DNA from: Pseudomonas sp. WJP1
GTDB taxonomy: Bacteria > Pseudomonadota > Gammaproteobacteria > Pseudomonadales > Pseudomonadaceae
Length of the DNA: 64,000 bases
Assembly (NCBI RefSeq): GCF_028471945.1
Contig: NZ_CP110128.1
Location: forward strand, 4,824,501-4,888,500
Direction of reading: 5' to 3'
The position numbers and the translations under genes were made by a program. Below the pieces are notes generated by a model, which saw nothing but the letters and a program-made list of their open reading frames with translations, had not been told where the DNA came from and searched no databases. Each line of letters opens with the position of its first letter. The first letter of the stretch is position 1. This document shows, piece after piece, positions 48,665-56,996 of the stretch.

Positions 48665-49723
48665 TCAGTCCTCGAAGGTGGTGCCCGGCCCAAGCCGGGC
48701 TTCGTCGCTGAGCACATAGGCGGCGACGCGGGATTTGTGGGTGGCGCGGTCGCCCCAGGACGGGTCCAGCGCCCAGGCACGTTTCATGAACATTTGCAGG
48801 TCGACTTCCCAGGTGTAACCCATGGCACCATGGACCTGGATGCCATGGCGCGCCGCCAGCCAACTGGCGTCGCAGCAGGCCAGCCGGGCTTGCGAGACGT
48901 AGACGTCGGCGCCCCGCTCACCCTTGGCCAGGGCGTGGGCCGCGCGATAGAGCACCGGCTTGGCGAACTCGATCTTGCTGGCGATATCGGCCAGGTGGTG
49001 CTTGACCGCCTGGAAGCTGCCGATCGGCTTGCCGAATTGCTTGCGCTGGGCCACGTAGTCCACCGACAGGTCGAGGATCCGCTGGGCCAGCCCCAGCAGT
49101 TGGCCGGCCACCGACAAGGCGCCACGATTCAGGGTCTGGGCCCACAAGGCACGGCCCTGTTCGCCACCGACCAGCAGGGTCTCGGGGCCGGGCTGCCAGC
49201 TCACCTGGCCCAGGCGGCGGGACGCATCGATACTGGCGTTGGCCTGCACATCAACCTGCGAGCGTGGGACCGCATGCATTTCATCGCCATGGGCCAGGAT
49301 CAGCCACTCGGCCATGTCCGCATCGGGCACCAGCGGGTTGATCGGGTGCCCGATCGCCATGCGCACGCTGCCATCGGCGATGCGTGGCAGCAGGCTGGCC
49401 TTGAGCGGGTTGTCCGCCGGCAGGCCATTGAGCAGGCCGGTAATCACATAAGCGGTATCGGCCAGCGAGTCGGGGATGGCGTAGTAACCCAGTTCCTGGG
49501 TCATCAACGACCAGGCCACATCGTCCATGCCCAGGCCGCCGAACTGCTCGGGCACCGACAAGGCCGTCAGGCCCTGCTCGGCAATCTTGCCGCGCAACTC
49601 TGCCGAGCGCCCGGCGTCGGTTTCCCAGATTTCGCGCAGCATCTCGGGGGCCGCCTCGGTCATCAGGAAACGGCTGATGGCTTCACGAAAGGTGAGCTGG
49701 TCATCGGTAAAGGTAAAGTCCAT
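48665..49723 (-). CDS. acyl-CoA dehydrogenase, FadE (small/beta-type) of HIP operon
   Basis: A 352-residue acyl-CoA dehydrogenase (MDFTFTDDQLTFREAISRF; EQFGGLGMDDVAWSLMTQELG; DYVAQRKQFGKPIGSFQAVKHHLAD; HGAMGYTWEVDLQMF). It is shorter than the partner gene at 49733, which suggests a heteromeric enzyme as known for steroid FadE pairs. An AGGAG precedes ATG 49723. It oxidises a cyclic or branched acyl-CoA; the exact step (FadE31/32/33-like) is unresolved. Confidence 0.83.
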   Translation of the reverse strand: MDFTFTDDQLTFREAISRFLMTEAAPEMLREIWETDAGRSAELRGKIAEQGLTALSVPEQFGGLGMDDVAWSLMTQELGYYAIPDSLADTAYVITGLLNGLPADNPLKASLLPRIADGSVRMAIGHPINPLVPDADMAEWLILAHGDEMHAVPRSQVDVQANASIDASRRLGQVSWQPGPETLLVGGEQGRALWAQTLNRGALSVAGQLLGLAQRILDLSVDYVAQRKQFGKPIGSFQAVKHHLADIASKIEFAKPVLYRAAHALAKGERGADVYVSQARLACCDASWLAARHGIQVHGAMGYTWEVDLQMFMKRAWALDPSWGDRATHKSRVAAYVLSDEARLGPGTTFED

Positions 49724-49732
49724 GGCCGGCTC

Positions 49733-50893
49733 CTATTTCGGCAGGCCGAGCATCCGCTCGGCGATGATGTTGCGCTGGATTTCGTTGGTGCCGGCGTAGA
49801 TCGGCCCGGCCTGGGCGAACAGGAAACCGTCGAGCCAGCCACCACCCGGCGACTGCGGTGCGCTGTTCAACAACTCGCCGCGGGAGGCGAGGATGCGCAT
49901 GGCGGTGTCATGCATCTTCAGGTCGAGTTCCGACCAGATAATCTTGTTGATGCTCGACTCGGCACCTATCTGTGCCCCCTGACTCAAGCGCCCGACGGTG
50001 TGATAGGACGACAGCGCATACCCTTCGGCGCCCAGCCAGGCATCGACCACCGCGTCACGAATGCTTGGGTCGCGATCGGCACTCTCGCGGTGGGCGTGGT
50101 ACAGCTGCACCAGCTTGCGCGCCGTGGCCTGGAAGCGCGCCGGCGAGCGCAACAGCAAGCCACGCTCAAAACCTGCGGTGGCCATTGCCACATGCCAGCC
50201 CTGGCCTTCGGCACCAATGCAGTTATCCACCGGCACCCGCACATCGTCGAAGAACACTTCAGCGAAGGTGTTCTTGCCGTTCAGGGCCCGGATCGGGCGA
50301 ATGGTCACCCCCGGGGCATCGAGCGGCACCATTACGAACGACAGGCCATTGTGCCGGGTCGAGGCCGGGTCACTGCGAAACAGGCCAAACAGCCAATCGG
50401 CAAACAAGGCGCGGCTGGACCAGGTTTTCTGTCCGTTGAGCACATAGTGGTCGCCATCGCGGATGGCCTTGCTGGTGATCGCGGCCATATCGGAGCCGGC
50501 ATTCGGTTCCGACCAGCCCTGGGCCCACATGTCGACACTTGAGGCCATGCGCGGCAAGAAGCGCTGTTTCTGCGCCTCGGTGCCGAACTCCATCAGGGTC
50601 GGTCCGAGCAGCAGCTGGCCGTTCTGGTTGATGCGCATCGGCGCATCGGCGCCGTAGTATTCCTCTTCGAAAATCAGCCACTCGATCAGGTCACAATCCC
50701 GGCCCCCGTACTCCTTGGGCCACATGACCATCGACAGGCGTTGCTCGAACAGCTTCGCTTCCCAGGCACGGTGTTGCTCGAAGCCTTCGCGGGTGTCGTA
50801 GTTGGCCAAGGGTGCCGTTGGCTGATTGGCCGCCAGCCACTCGCGGACTTCCTGGCGAAAGGCCTTTTGTTTCGGGGTATAAGCTAGTTCCAT
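49733..50893 (-). CDS. acyl-CoA dehydrogenase, FadE (alpha-type) of HIP operon
   Basis: A 386-residue acyl-CoA dehydrogenase (WPKEYGGRDCDLIEWLIFEEEYYGADAP; QGWSEPNAGSDMA; HYVLNGQKTWSS; AGTNEIQRNIIAERMLGLP). It pairs with the 48665 gene, 9 bp apart. Comparable to ScdM1/FadE31-type proteins of steroid clusters. Confidence 0.84.
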   Translation of the reverse strand: MELAYTPKQKAFRQEVREWLAANQPTAPLANYDTREGFEQHRAWEAKLFEQRLSMVMWPKEYGGRDCDLIEWLIFEEEYYGADAPMRINQNGQLLLGPTLMEFGTEAQKQRFLPRMASSVDMWAQGWSEPNAGSDMAAITSKAIRDGDHYVLNGQKTWSSRALFADWLFGLFRSDPASTRHNGLSFVMVPLDAPGVTIRPIRALNGKNTFAEVFFDDVRVPVDNCIGAEGQGWHVAMATAGFERGLLLRSPARFQATARKLVQLYHAHRESADRDPSIRDAVVDAWLGAEGYALSSYHTVGRLSQGAQIGAESSINKIIWSELDLKMHDTAMRILASRGELLNSAPQSPGGGWLDGFLFAQAGPIYAGTNEIQRNIIAERMLGLPK

Positions 50894-50902
50894 GGCAGCC
50901 TC

Positions 50903-51655
50903 TCAGAACTTCGCGTCGCGTTTTTCGACGAAGGCGCGGCGGGTTTCGGCAGAATCCGGACTGGTGTAGGCCTGCAGGGTGAAGCCCTGCTCCCAGCGGT
51001 ACTTGTCTTCCAGGTTGCCGTCTTCGATACCGTTGAGGGCTTCTTTGGCAATCCGGATCATTGCCGGGCTCTTGGCGGCGATCTTGGCCGCGATTTCCAG
51101 CGCTGTTTCACGCAGCTGTTCCCTGGGCACCACGCGCTCGATAAAACCGTACTGCGCAGCCTCGGCGGCGCCGATCTTGTCGCCGGTGAAGAACAGGTAA
51201 CGGACCTTCTGCACCGGGAACAATCGCTGCAGGTGCGCACCGCCACCCATGGCCCCGCGGTCCACTTCAGGCAAGGCGAAGGTGGCGCACTCGGAGGCCA
51301 CGACAATGTCGGCGGCGCCGGTAATGCCGATGCCACCACCCAGAACAAAGCCATGCACGGCGACGATCACCGGTACCGGGGTGCGGTGCACTGCCTTGAA
51401 CGCCGCGTAGTTGCCGGCGTTGACCGCGATGATCCGATCGGGGTGGGCGTCCAGTTCCTTGATGTCGACACCGGCGCAAAAGCCGCGGCCCTCAGCGCGA
51501 ATGACGATCACCCGGACTTGAGGATTGGCACCCAGCGCCTGGACCTCCTCGGCCAGCTCCATCCATTCCTGGCTGTCCAGGGCGTTGACTGGCGGTTTGG
51601 CAAGCACCAATTCGGCAATGCCCGCGTCGATCTGTGTAGTAAATGCTTGACTCAT
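50903..51655 (-). CDS. echA20: HIP-pathway ring-opening crotonase EchA20
   Basis: A 250-residue crotonase matching EchA20: KPPVNALDSQEWMEL, VIRAEGRGFCAGVDIKELD, GNYAAFKAVHRTPVPVIVAVHGFVLGGGIG, FALPEVDRGAMGGGAHLQR and YRWEQGFTLQ. EchA20 hydrolytically opens ring D to give COCHEA-CoA. It lies between ipdC and the fadE pair. Confidence 0.9.
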   Translation of the reverse strand: MSQAFTTQIDAGIAELVLAKPPVNALDSQEWMELAEEVQALGANPQVRVIVIRAEGRGFCAGVDIKELDAHPDRIIAVNAGNYAAFKAVHRTPVPVIVAVHGFVLGGGIGITGAADIVVASECATFALPEVDRGAMGGGAHLQRLFPVQKVRYLFFTGDKIGAAEAAQYGFIERVVPREQLRETALEIAAKIAAKSPAMIRIAKEALNGIEDGNLEDKYRWEQGFTLQAYTSPDSAETRRAFVEKRDAKF

Positions 51656-51673
51656 GGTTGTCTTCTCCAGTGC

Positions 51674-52804
51674 TCAGCGGGCCTGCTCGATTGAAGATGG
51701 GCTGCAGTTTTCCTGCGCCCGCGCAGGCGTTTGTTCGTGTTGTCGGGCCATCAGGGCATCCAGGCAGCGTTCGGCTTGCCCGGCAATTTCCTCGATCACC
51801 TGCTGGCAGGTCTTCAGCTCACTGATGGCGGCGGCGACCTGGCCGCTGGGCAGAATCCCCTCGTCCGGCACGCCGTCGATCATCGAGCGCTGCAGCAACA
51901 CCGGCTGGTTGGCGGCCATGACCGTTTGCGACACCGCACCGGGGTCTTCCTTGAGGGCCTGGCGCAGCACCGCGAACAGATGCCCAAGGCTCATGCCGGT
52001 TTGCTGTTTCCATTTCCAGGCGCTGCGCAAGGCGATGCGCAGACGCCCGAGTGACCCGGCCTGCTCCAGGCGGTTGATGAACGGGTTGTCGATCATGCGG
52101 TGGCGCATGCCGTCGACTGCAGTGCTCACCCGTACCCGCTGCGGGTCGCTGACCTTGAGGTAATGCACCAGGGTGGCTGCAGGTGTCGGCGAGTCACGGG
52201 TCATGAGGAATCTTGTGCCCATGGCAATGCCACAGGCTCCGGCGGCCAGCGCTGCGGCCAGGCCCCGTCCGGTGGAGTAACCCCCGGCGGCAATCACCGG
52301 CACCGACACCGCATCCAGTACTTGAGGCAGGAGGATCGAACTCGGCACACCACCGGTGTGCCCGCCGCCCTCACCGCCCTGGATGGTGATCATGTCCGCG
52401 CCCAGTTCCACGGCCTTGAGGGCATGCTTGAGCGCCCCCACCGTCGGGATGCACAGCACCCCGGCCGCCTTGAACCGGGCAATGGTCTGTTTGTCCGGGC
52501 CTCGGCCATAACTCACTGCGCGCAAGCGGTAGCGAATCGCGAGGTCGACGCACTGCCCGGCGTTCTCCTGGAACATGTGGAAGTTCAGGCCAAAGTTGCT
52601 GCCACCGGTGGCGGTAATCACCTTCTGGATTTCGCTCTCCAGGGCTTCGCCTGCAATGGTCGCACCGGCGAGAAAACCGAAACCGCCGGCCCGGGTCGTG
52701 GCGATCACCAGGTTGGCGTCAGCGACCCAGCCCATGGCCGTCTGCACAATCGGATAGCGGCACCCCAGGGCTTCGGTCAGCGGCGTGCTCATCCAGCGGC
52801 TCAT
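51674..52804 (-). CDS. ipdC: HIP-pathway flavoprotein IpdC (nitronate monooxygenase family)
   Basis: A 376-residue FMN TIM-barrel protein of the 2-nitropropane dioxygenase family. MSTPLTEALGCRYPIVQTAMGWVA, GGEGGGHTGG, VIAAGGYSTGRGLAAALAAGACGIAMGTRFL, VDGMRHR and DEGILPSGQVAAAI match mycobacterial IpdC, which inserts a double bond into ring C before EchA20 acts. ATGA overlap with the upstream enoyl-CoA hydratase gene; GGAG 7 bp before the start. Confidence 0.9.
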   Translation of the reverse strand: MSRWMSTPLTEALGCRYPIVQTAMGWVADANLVIATTRAGGFGFLAGATIAGEALESEIQKVITATGGSNFGLNFHMFQENAGQCVDLAIRYRLRAVSYGRGPDKQTIARFKAAGVLCIPTVGALKHALKAVELGADMITIQGGEGGGHTGGVPSSILLPQVLDAVSVPVIAAGGYSTGRGLAAALAAGACGIAMGTRFLMTRDSPTPAATLVHYLKVSDPQRVRVSTAVDGMRHRMIDNPFINRLEQAGSLGRLRIALRSAWKWKQQTGMSLGHLFAVLRQALKEDPGAVSQTVMAANQPVLLQRSMIDGVPDEGILPSGQVAAAISELKTCQQVIEEIAGQAERCLDALMARQHEQTPARAQENCSPSSIEQAR

Positions 52805-53712
52805 GCCTGCTCTCCGCTGGCGGCAGCTTTGTTCGCCTGGGCCATGGCCTTGGCGTCGAATCCGCCGAGTTTGTCACCCGACAGCAACTCGTTGTGCGCA
52901 TGGGCGAAATGGTGCCAGGCAAAGGCGGCGTCCATGGCCGTGCGCTTGCCCTGCAGGTCTTCAACATGATTGATCGCCTGCTTGGTCAGGGCCAGGCCCA
53001 TGCGCGGTTGACGGGCAATGTTGGCCGCCAGCGCGTAGGTAGCCTGCTCCAGCGCCTCCCGAGGCAATACCCGATTGACCATGCCCATCTGGTAAGCGCG
53101 CTCGGCGCTCATGCGATCACCGGTGAACAGAAACTCCTTGGCGATACGCGGGTTGAGCTCATAGGGATGGGCAAAATACTCCACTCCCGGAATGCCCATG
53201 CGCACCACTGGGTCCTGGAAAAAAGCATCGTCGCTGGCCACGATCAGGTCACAGACCCAGGCCAGCATCAGCCCCCCGGCGACACAGGCGCCCTGGACCA
53301 TGGCAATGGTCGGCTTGGGCAATTCGCGCCAGCGCCGGCACATGCCCAGGTACACCTCTTGCTCGCGGGCATAGAGCTGCTCGCCGCCAGGCTTGTTGGT
53401 GTGGTCCCACCAGAGGTGCGCGCGCTCGAACGGTTTGTTGATATCCCGTCCCGGCGTGCCGATGTCATGGCCGGCGGAAAAGTGCTTGCCGGCCCCACGC
53501 AGCACAATGACCTTGACCGCATCATCGTTGACCGCCTGGCGCAACGCCGCATCCAGCGCATAGGTCATCTGCGAGTTCTGCGCATTGTTGAAGCCTGGCC
53601 GGTTCATGGTCAGCGTGGCGATACCCTCCGCCACGGCGTACAACACCGGCTCCTGCGTTTCGTAGACCGAATGGTCTTCACGCTGGACGAATTCACTGTC
53701 AGGGCTGTTCAT
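52801..53712 (-). CDS. enoyl-CoA hydratase of steroid operon
   Basis: A 303-residue crotonase, longer than usual because of an insertion RAHLWWDHTNKPGGEQLYAREQ after the first oxyanion loop (AGKHFSAGHDI). The second loop is QGACVAGGLMLAW. It may hydrate a side-chain or ring enoyl-CoA. Overlaps ipdC by 4 bp. Confidence 0.82.
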   Translation of the reverse strand: MNSPDSEFVQREDHSVYETQEPVLYAVAEGIATLTMNRPGFNNAQNSQMTYALDAALRQAVNDDAVKVIVLRGAGKHFSAGHDIGTPGRDINKPFERAHLWWDHTNKPGGEQLYAREQEVYLGMCRRWRELPKPTIAMVQGACVAGGLMLAWVCDLIVASDDAFFQDPVVRMGIPGVEYFAHPYELNPRIAKEFLFTGDRMSAERAYQMGMVNRVLPREALEQATYALAANIARQPRMGLALTKQAINHVEDLQGKRTAMDAAFAWHHFAHAHNELLSGDKLGGFDAKAMAQANKAAASGEQA

Positions 53713-53728
53713 GCTCGTGTCCCTCGCG

Positions 53729-54526
53729 TTAAGCCGCGCGAATGCCGGCCGGGTTGCCCTTGATCGCCGTGCTGCGGTAATCGTGGGGATCGAGTCGACG
53801 GATCAGTGCCAACTGCTCGGGAGTCGGGTGCACGGTTTCCTTGAGCGCCGACGACTTGAGCAACGGGAAGCCGGTGCATTCCTGCACCTGTTCGAAGCTC
53901 ACGCCCGGGTGCAGGCTGCGCACCTGCACGGCACGGTCCGGGCCGTCGAAATCCATCACGCACAGGTCGGTGACGATCAGGCGAATGTCCATCAGGTCGC
54001 GGCGTACCCCTTGCGGCCAGCGCTCGGCCTTGAAGCCGACGCCGGAGACCATGTCCACTTCACCGCTGACGAACACCCGGGTGTTGTGGTTGGGGACGAA
54101 GAACGAGTTGATATGGTTGATGCTGTTGCCCGGCAGGCCACGGACACCGAGCATGGCGGCCTTGGGCTTGTGGTAATCACCCACGCAGGACAGGTTGCTC
54201 TGGCCCCAGCGGTCGATCTGGGTCGGGCCGATCATGGCGTGGCGACGACCACCCCAGACGCACTCGAACACCCGCTCGAAGTTCATCGAGCCCGAGTAAC
54301 GCGGTACAAAATCACCACGCGGGCCCAGGGGGATGGGGTCCTCGACCAGGTAGGCCTCGCTGTCGGTCATCAGCAATTGCGGACTGTGGCTGAGCTTGGC
54401 CAGGCTCGCGCCCAGGCGCGGGATCACGCCAAGGCCTGAAGCGATCAATTCGCCGTTGTCGCGCCAGGCTTCGCTGGCCGCGACGATCATCAGTTCGGCG
54501 AGGGTAAATTCACAGGTAGTCGACAT
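53729..54526 (-). CDS. ipdB: COCHEA-CoA hydrolase beta subunit IpdB
   Basis: A 265-residue type I CoA-transferase-fold protein similar to IpdB: LAELMIVAASEAWRDNGE, SLAKLSHSPQLLMTDSEAYL, FERVFECVWGGRRHAMIGPTQIDRWGQSN, GVRGLPGNSINH and VFVSGEVDMVSGVGF. With IpdA it hydrolyses the last carbocyclic ring of HIP. The start at 54526 (MSTTCEF) leaves GAGG 9 bp upstream; 54532 is an alternative. Confidence 0.9.
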   Translation of the reverse strand: MSTTCEFTLAELMIVAASEAWRDNGELIASGLGVIPRLGASLAKLSHSPQLLMTDSEAYLVEDPIPLGPRGDFVPRYSGSMNFERVFECVWGGRRHAMIGPTQIDRWGQSNLSCVGDYHKPKAAMLGVRGLPGNSINHINSFFVPNHNTRVFVSGEVDMVSGVGFKAERWPQGVRRDLMDIRLIVTDLCVMDFDGPDRAVQVRSLHPGVSFEQVQECTGFPLLKSSALKETVHPTPEQLALIRRLDPHDYRSTAIKGNPAGIRAA

Positions 54527-54537
54527 TTTCATCTTCC

Positions 54538-55413
54538 TCAGAACACCGGCAGGGCCAGGGAGCCCATGCGTTCGGCACCGCCGTTTTTATCCAGATAAGC
54601 CACTTCGCCCGCCGCCACGTACTCCTCGACGTAGGCTTGCCAGCCGCCCTCCTCGCCAGCACTGGCGGCATAACGCTTGAGGTGGCTCAGGTCCCAGCCG
54701 TACTCGGGCTGGCAGGCGGTCGGGTGGGCGCCAAAGGGGGCATGGATCACGCCGCTGACCAGGTAGCGTTCGAAGGTGTTGCAACGTGCCTGTTCGGTGC
54801 TCAACTCGAGGCGTTCATGCAGCTGTTCGCAAGACACGAAGCACTGCCCGGCAGCGCGGGCGAACAGGTGATCGAAGTACGGGTCGGGGCCTGTGACCAG
54901 CGTGTTGCCCAATCGGTCGGCGACGTTGACGTGAACAAAGGCGACATCCAGATTCAGCGCCGGCATGGCCAACAGAACCTCGCCGTCTGCATAGGGCGAT
55001 TGAATGGTCTTGAGCTCAGGGTTGAGGCGCGTGACATCGGTGGCCAGGCCGCAGCGGGTCGGCAAAAACGGCAGGCGCATGGCCGCCGCACGCAGTCCCC
55101 ACTGGAACATGCCCTCGTCGACTTCCATCAATTCCAGGCCACCGGCTTCCCGGGCCTTGCGGTAGTAGGGTTCCAGCGGGATGGCGTCGAGAGTGGCAAA
55201 GCCGAACACCAGCTTTTTCACCTTGCCCGCTGCGCAGAGCATGCCCACTTCCGGTCCACCGTAGGCCACCACGGTCAGGTCCTTGACATCGGATCGCAGG
55301 ATCTCGCGAACCACCGCCATCGGCTTGCGCCGCGGGCCCCAACCACCGAAGCCGATGGTCATGCCATCACGCAGTTGCGCCACCGCGTCAGCCGCCGTCA
55401 TTTGCTTGTTCAT
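54538..55413 (-). CDS. ipdA: COCHEA-CoA hydrolase alpha subunit IpdA
   Basis: A 291-residue CoA-transferase-fold protein matching IpdA: DAVAQLRDGMTIGFGGWGPRRKPMAVVREILRSDV, YGGPEVGMLCAAGKVKK, the catalytic-loop Glu in EVDEGMFQWGL, RLPFLPTRCGL and DPYFDHLF. AAGGAG lies 7 bp before the ATG, inside the hsaC 3' end (4-bp overlap). Confidence 0.92.
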   Translation of the reverse strand: MNKQMTAADAVAQLRDGMTIGFGGWGPRRKPMAVVREILRSDVKDLTVVAYGGPEVGMLCAAGKVKKLVFGFATLDAIPLEPYYRKAREAGGLELMEVDEGMFQWGLRAAAMRLPFLPTRCGLATDVTRLNPELKTIQSPYADGEVLLAMPALNLDVAFVHVNVADRLGNTLVTGPDPYFDHLFARAAGQCFVSCEQLHERLELSTEQARCNTFERYLVSGVIHAPFGAHPTACQPEYGWDLSHLKRYAASAGEEGGWQAYVEEYVAAGEVAYLDKNGGAERMGSLALPVF

Positions 55414-56315
55414 TGCTCATCTCCTTGTTGTTGGCCGACTGAAAAGTCATGCCCCCACAGGCTTACGCGGGTAAATTCGAAGGCCGAGTGTTCGGCCCAG
55501 TTCACTTGCAGGCCGCCGTAGCCGTACTCCAGGTCGAAGCCGGATGGGGTCTTCATGTAAAACGAGGTCATCAGATCGTTGAGGTGCTGGCCGAGGGTCG
55601 CCGACAACGGCACCTGATGGGCCAGGCGCCGGTCGTGGGCACGCCCCACTTCGGTCATCGAGCCCACTTCCACCATCACGTGCACACAGCCCGAATGGAC
55701 TGCGAATTCCGCGAGCGCCAACGAGTGGTGGCGACTGTTGCGGCAATGCAGAAAATGAATCCGGATCGGCGGCGCCAGCGGGTCGGGGCGAAAGTTGAAG
55801 ATGTCCGACAGTTCGAACCCCAGCACATCCTTGGCGAATGCCAGGGTGGCATCGAAGTCCGGGGCCGGCAGCACCGTGTGCCCCAGGCCCATGTCACCGG
55901 TGATGAAACCCGGCACACCCTGGGGCGAGACAAATGGCAGGCAATCGGAGCGATGCCCCCAGCTCAGCTCGTGACGGTTGCCGGACGGATCAAGGACACT
56001 GACCAGCGCCTGTACGCCACGCTGCTCGACCTCGGCGGCAGTGCCCGCCTGCCAGCGCACGCCGTTCTGCTTAAGGGCCTGTAGCGCCGCGTTGAAAGCC
56101 TTTTCGCTGGCCAGTTCCCAGCCAGACGCCAGGTAACCCGCTTCGGCACCCTCGACGATGAGCATGCGAAAGGGTCGCTCGTCCATCTTCACGTACAGTC
56201 CGCCACCGGGTGCAGGCACGACCATCATGCCCAGCACGTCTTCGGCATAGCGTTGCCACTGACTGAGGTTTTTGATTTGAGCGACGAAGTAGCTCAACCC
56301 CCGGATATCCATCAT
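55410..56315 (-). CDS. hsaC: type I extradiol dioxygenase, HsaC/TesB-like
   Basis: A 301-residue two-module VOC dioxygenase. Iron ligands are H146 (DMGLGHTVL), H212 (GCVHVMVE) and E263 (DLEYGYGG); H196/H197 (RHHSLAL) supply the acid-base residue. Length and ligands fit TesB/HsaC, which cleaves the catecholic ring A of secosteroids. GAGGAG lies 6 bp before ATG 56315. It heads the ten-gene operon running to 46597. Its place among C/D-ring genes is unusual; it could instead act on another catechol. Confidence 0.85.
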   Translation of the reverse strand: MMDIRGLSYFVAQIKNLSQWQRYAEDVLGMMVVPAPGGGLYVKMDERPFRMLIVEGAEAGYLASGWELASEKAFNAALQALKQNGVRWQAGTAAEVEQRGVQALVSVLDPSGNRHELSWGHRSDCLPFVSPQGVPGFITGDMGLGHTVLPAPDFDATLAFAKDVLGFELSDIFNFRPDPLAPPIRIHFLHCRNSRHHSLALAEFAVHSGCVHVMVEVGSMTEVGRAHDRRLAHQVPLSATLGQHLNDLMTSFYMKTPSGFDLEYGYGGLQVNWAEHSAFEFTRVSLWGHDFSVGQQQGDEQ

Positions 56316-56378
56316 GCCCTGCTCCTCAATGACTGGACCTTTGTTGGTCTTCATTGTGCTGAGGGGGGGCAACTGCAT

Positions 56379-56396
56379 CATCGTCCGTTGAGACTA
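56379..56396 (-). promoter_or_regulatory. steroid-regulon inverted repeat upstream of hsaC
   Basis: Transcribed sense TAGTCTCAACGGACGATG, 63 bp before the start. Confidence 0.6.
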
Positions 56397-56458
56397 AGCA
56401 TCTGATCTGCTGGGGAAAGAAAAAGGTGCTGACCCCGACACCGGAATATCCAATTCCT

Positions 56459-56577
56459 CGTGGGAGCGGGCTTGCTCGCGATGAGCCCGAAGGTGCCGGG
56501 TTTATCCAGCCAGCAGTCGTTAACGTTCACGACCATCGTCGGAACGCCGCCCGGAGCCGGCTCGCCCCCACAGGAAA
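56459..56577. repeat. degenerate REP pair
   Basis: The left arm GTGGGAGCGGGCTTGCTCGC is intact; the right arm (GGAGCCGGCTCGCCCCCACA) is diverged. It lies in the 681-bp gap between hsaC and shy1, next to repeat copy B. Confidence 0.65.
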
Positions 56578-56680
56578 TTGCAGCAGGTTCAGCGAATGTG
56601 CACGAACACACTAGCGTAGCGCGCCGGCTTGATGCCTTGGTCGGCCCAGAGGCCGCCACCACGAGGCTTTTGATCGCAGA

Positions 56681-56937
56681 CGCCCCGTTAACCACGCTGG
56701 CCGAACGCAGGCATTGCGTAGCGGGTAAACCGGCAAGGATGCCGGTTTACCCGCGCTGGGCCAGGGATGGCCCATCGCGGCGGTCCGCGGAGCAATGCCG
56801 GAGAGAGGGCACACCGAGCCTTAGCGAGGTGCCGAGTGGTGGGGCAAAGAGCGCTTGGTTACTTGGCGCTTTTCCAAGTAACCCGCCGTAAGGGCGGAAC
56901 CTATTGAAGCCATTACCGCAGAAACGGATATGTACAC
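56681..56937 (-). repeat. dispersed ~260-bp repeat, copy B (inverted)
   Basis: Reverse-complement counterpart of 46207-46468 with scattered differences (shared cores CCGCCGCGATGGGCCATCCC, GGTTCCGCCCTTACGGCGGG). The gap 56316-56996 otherwise holds only the operator, the REP remnant and a terminator candidate. Confidence 0.85.
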
Positions 56938-56956
56938 GAGACAAGATCAAAAGATC

Positions 56957-56979
56957 GCTGCCTCGTTCCACGAGACAGC
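56957..56979 (-). terminator. possible intrinsic terminator after shy1
   Basis: GCTGcCTCG pairs with CGAGaCAGC around a short loop; TCTTTT follows on the minus strand just beyond the shy1 stop. Confidence 0.4.
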
Positions 56980-56996
56980 TCCTACAGGTTGGGTGG

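Noticed and set aside
47441..50542. 1033-codon open frame on the + strand
   Set aside because: It is antisense to the FadA6 and two acyl-CoA dehydrogenase genes, which have clear motifs and coupled starts. Long antisense frames are expected at this GC content.
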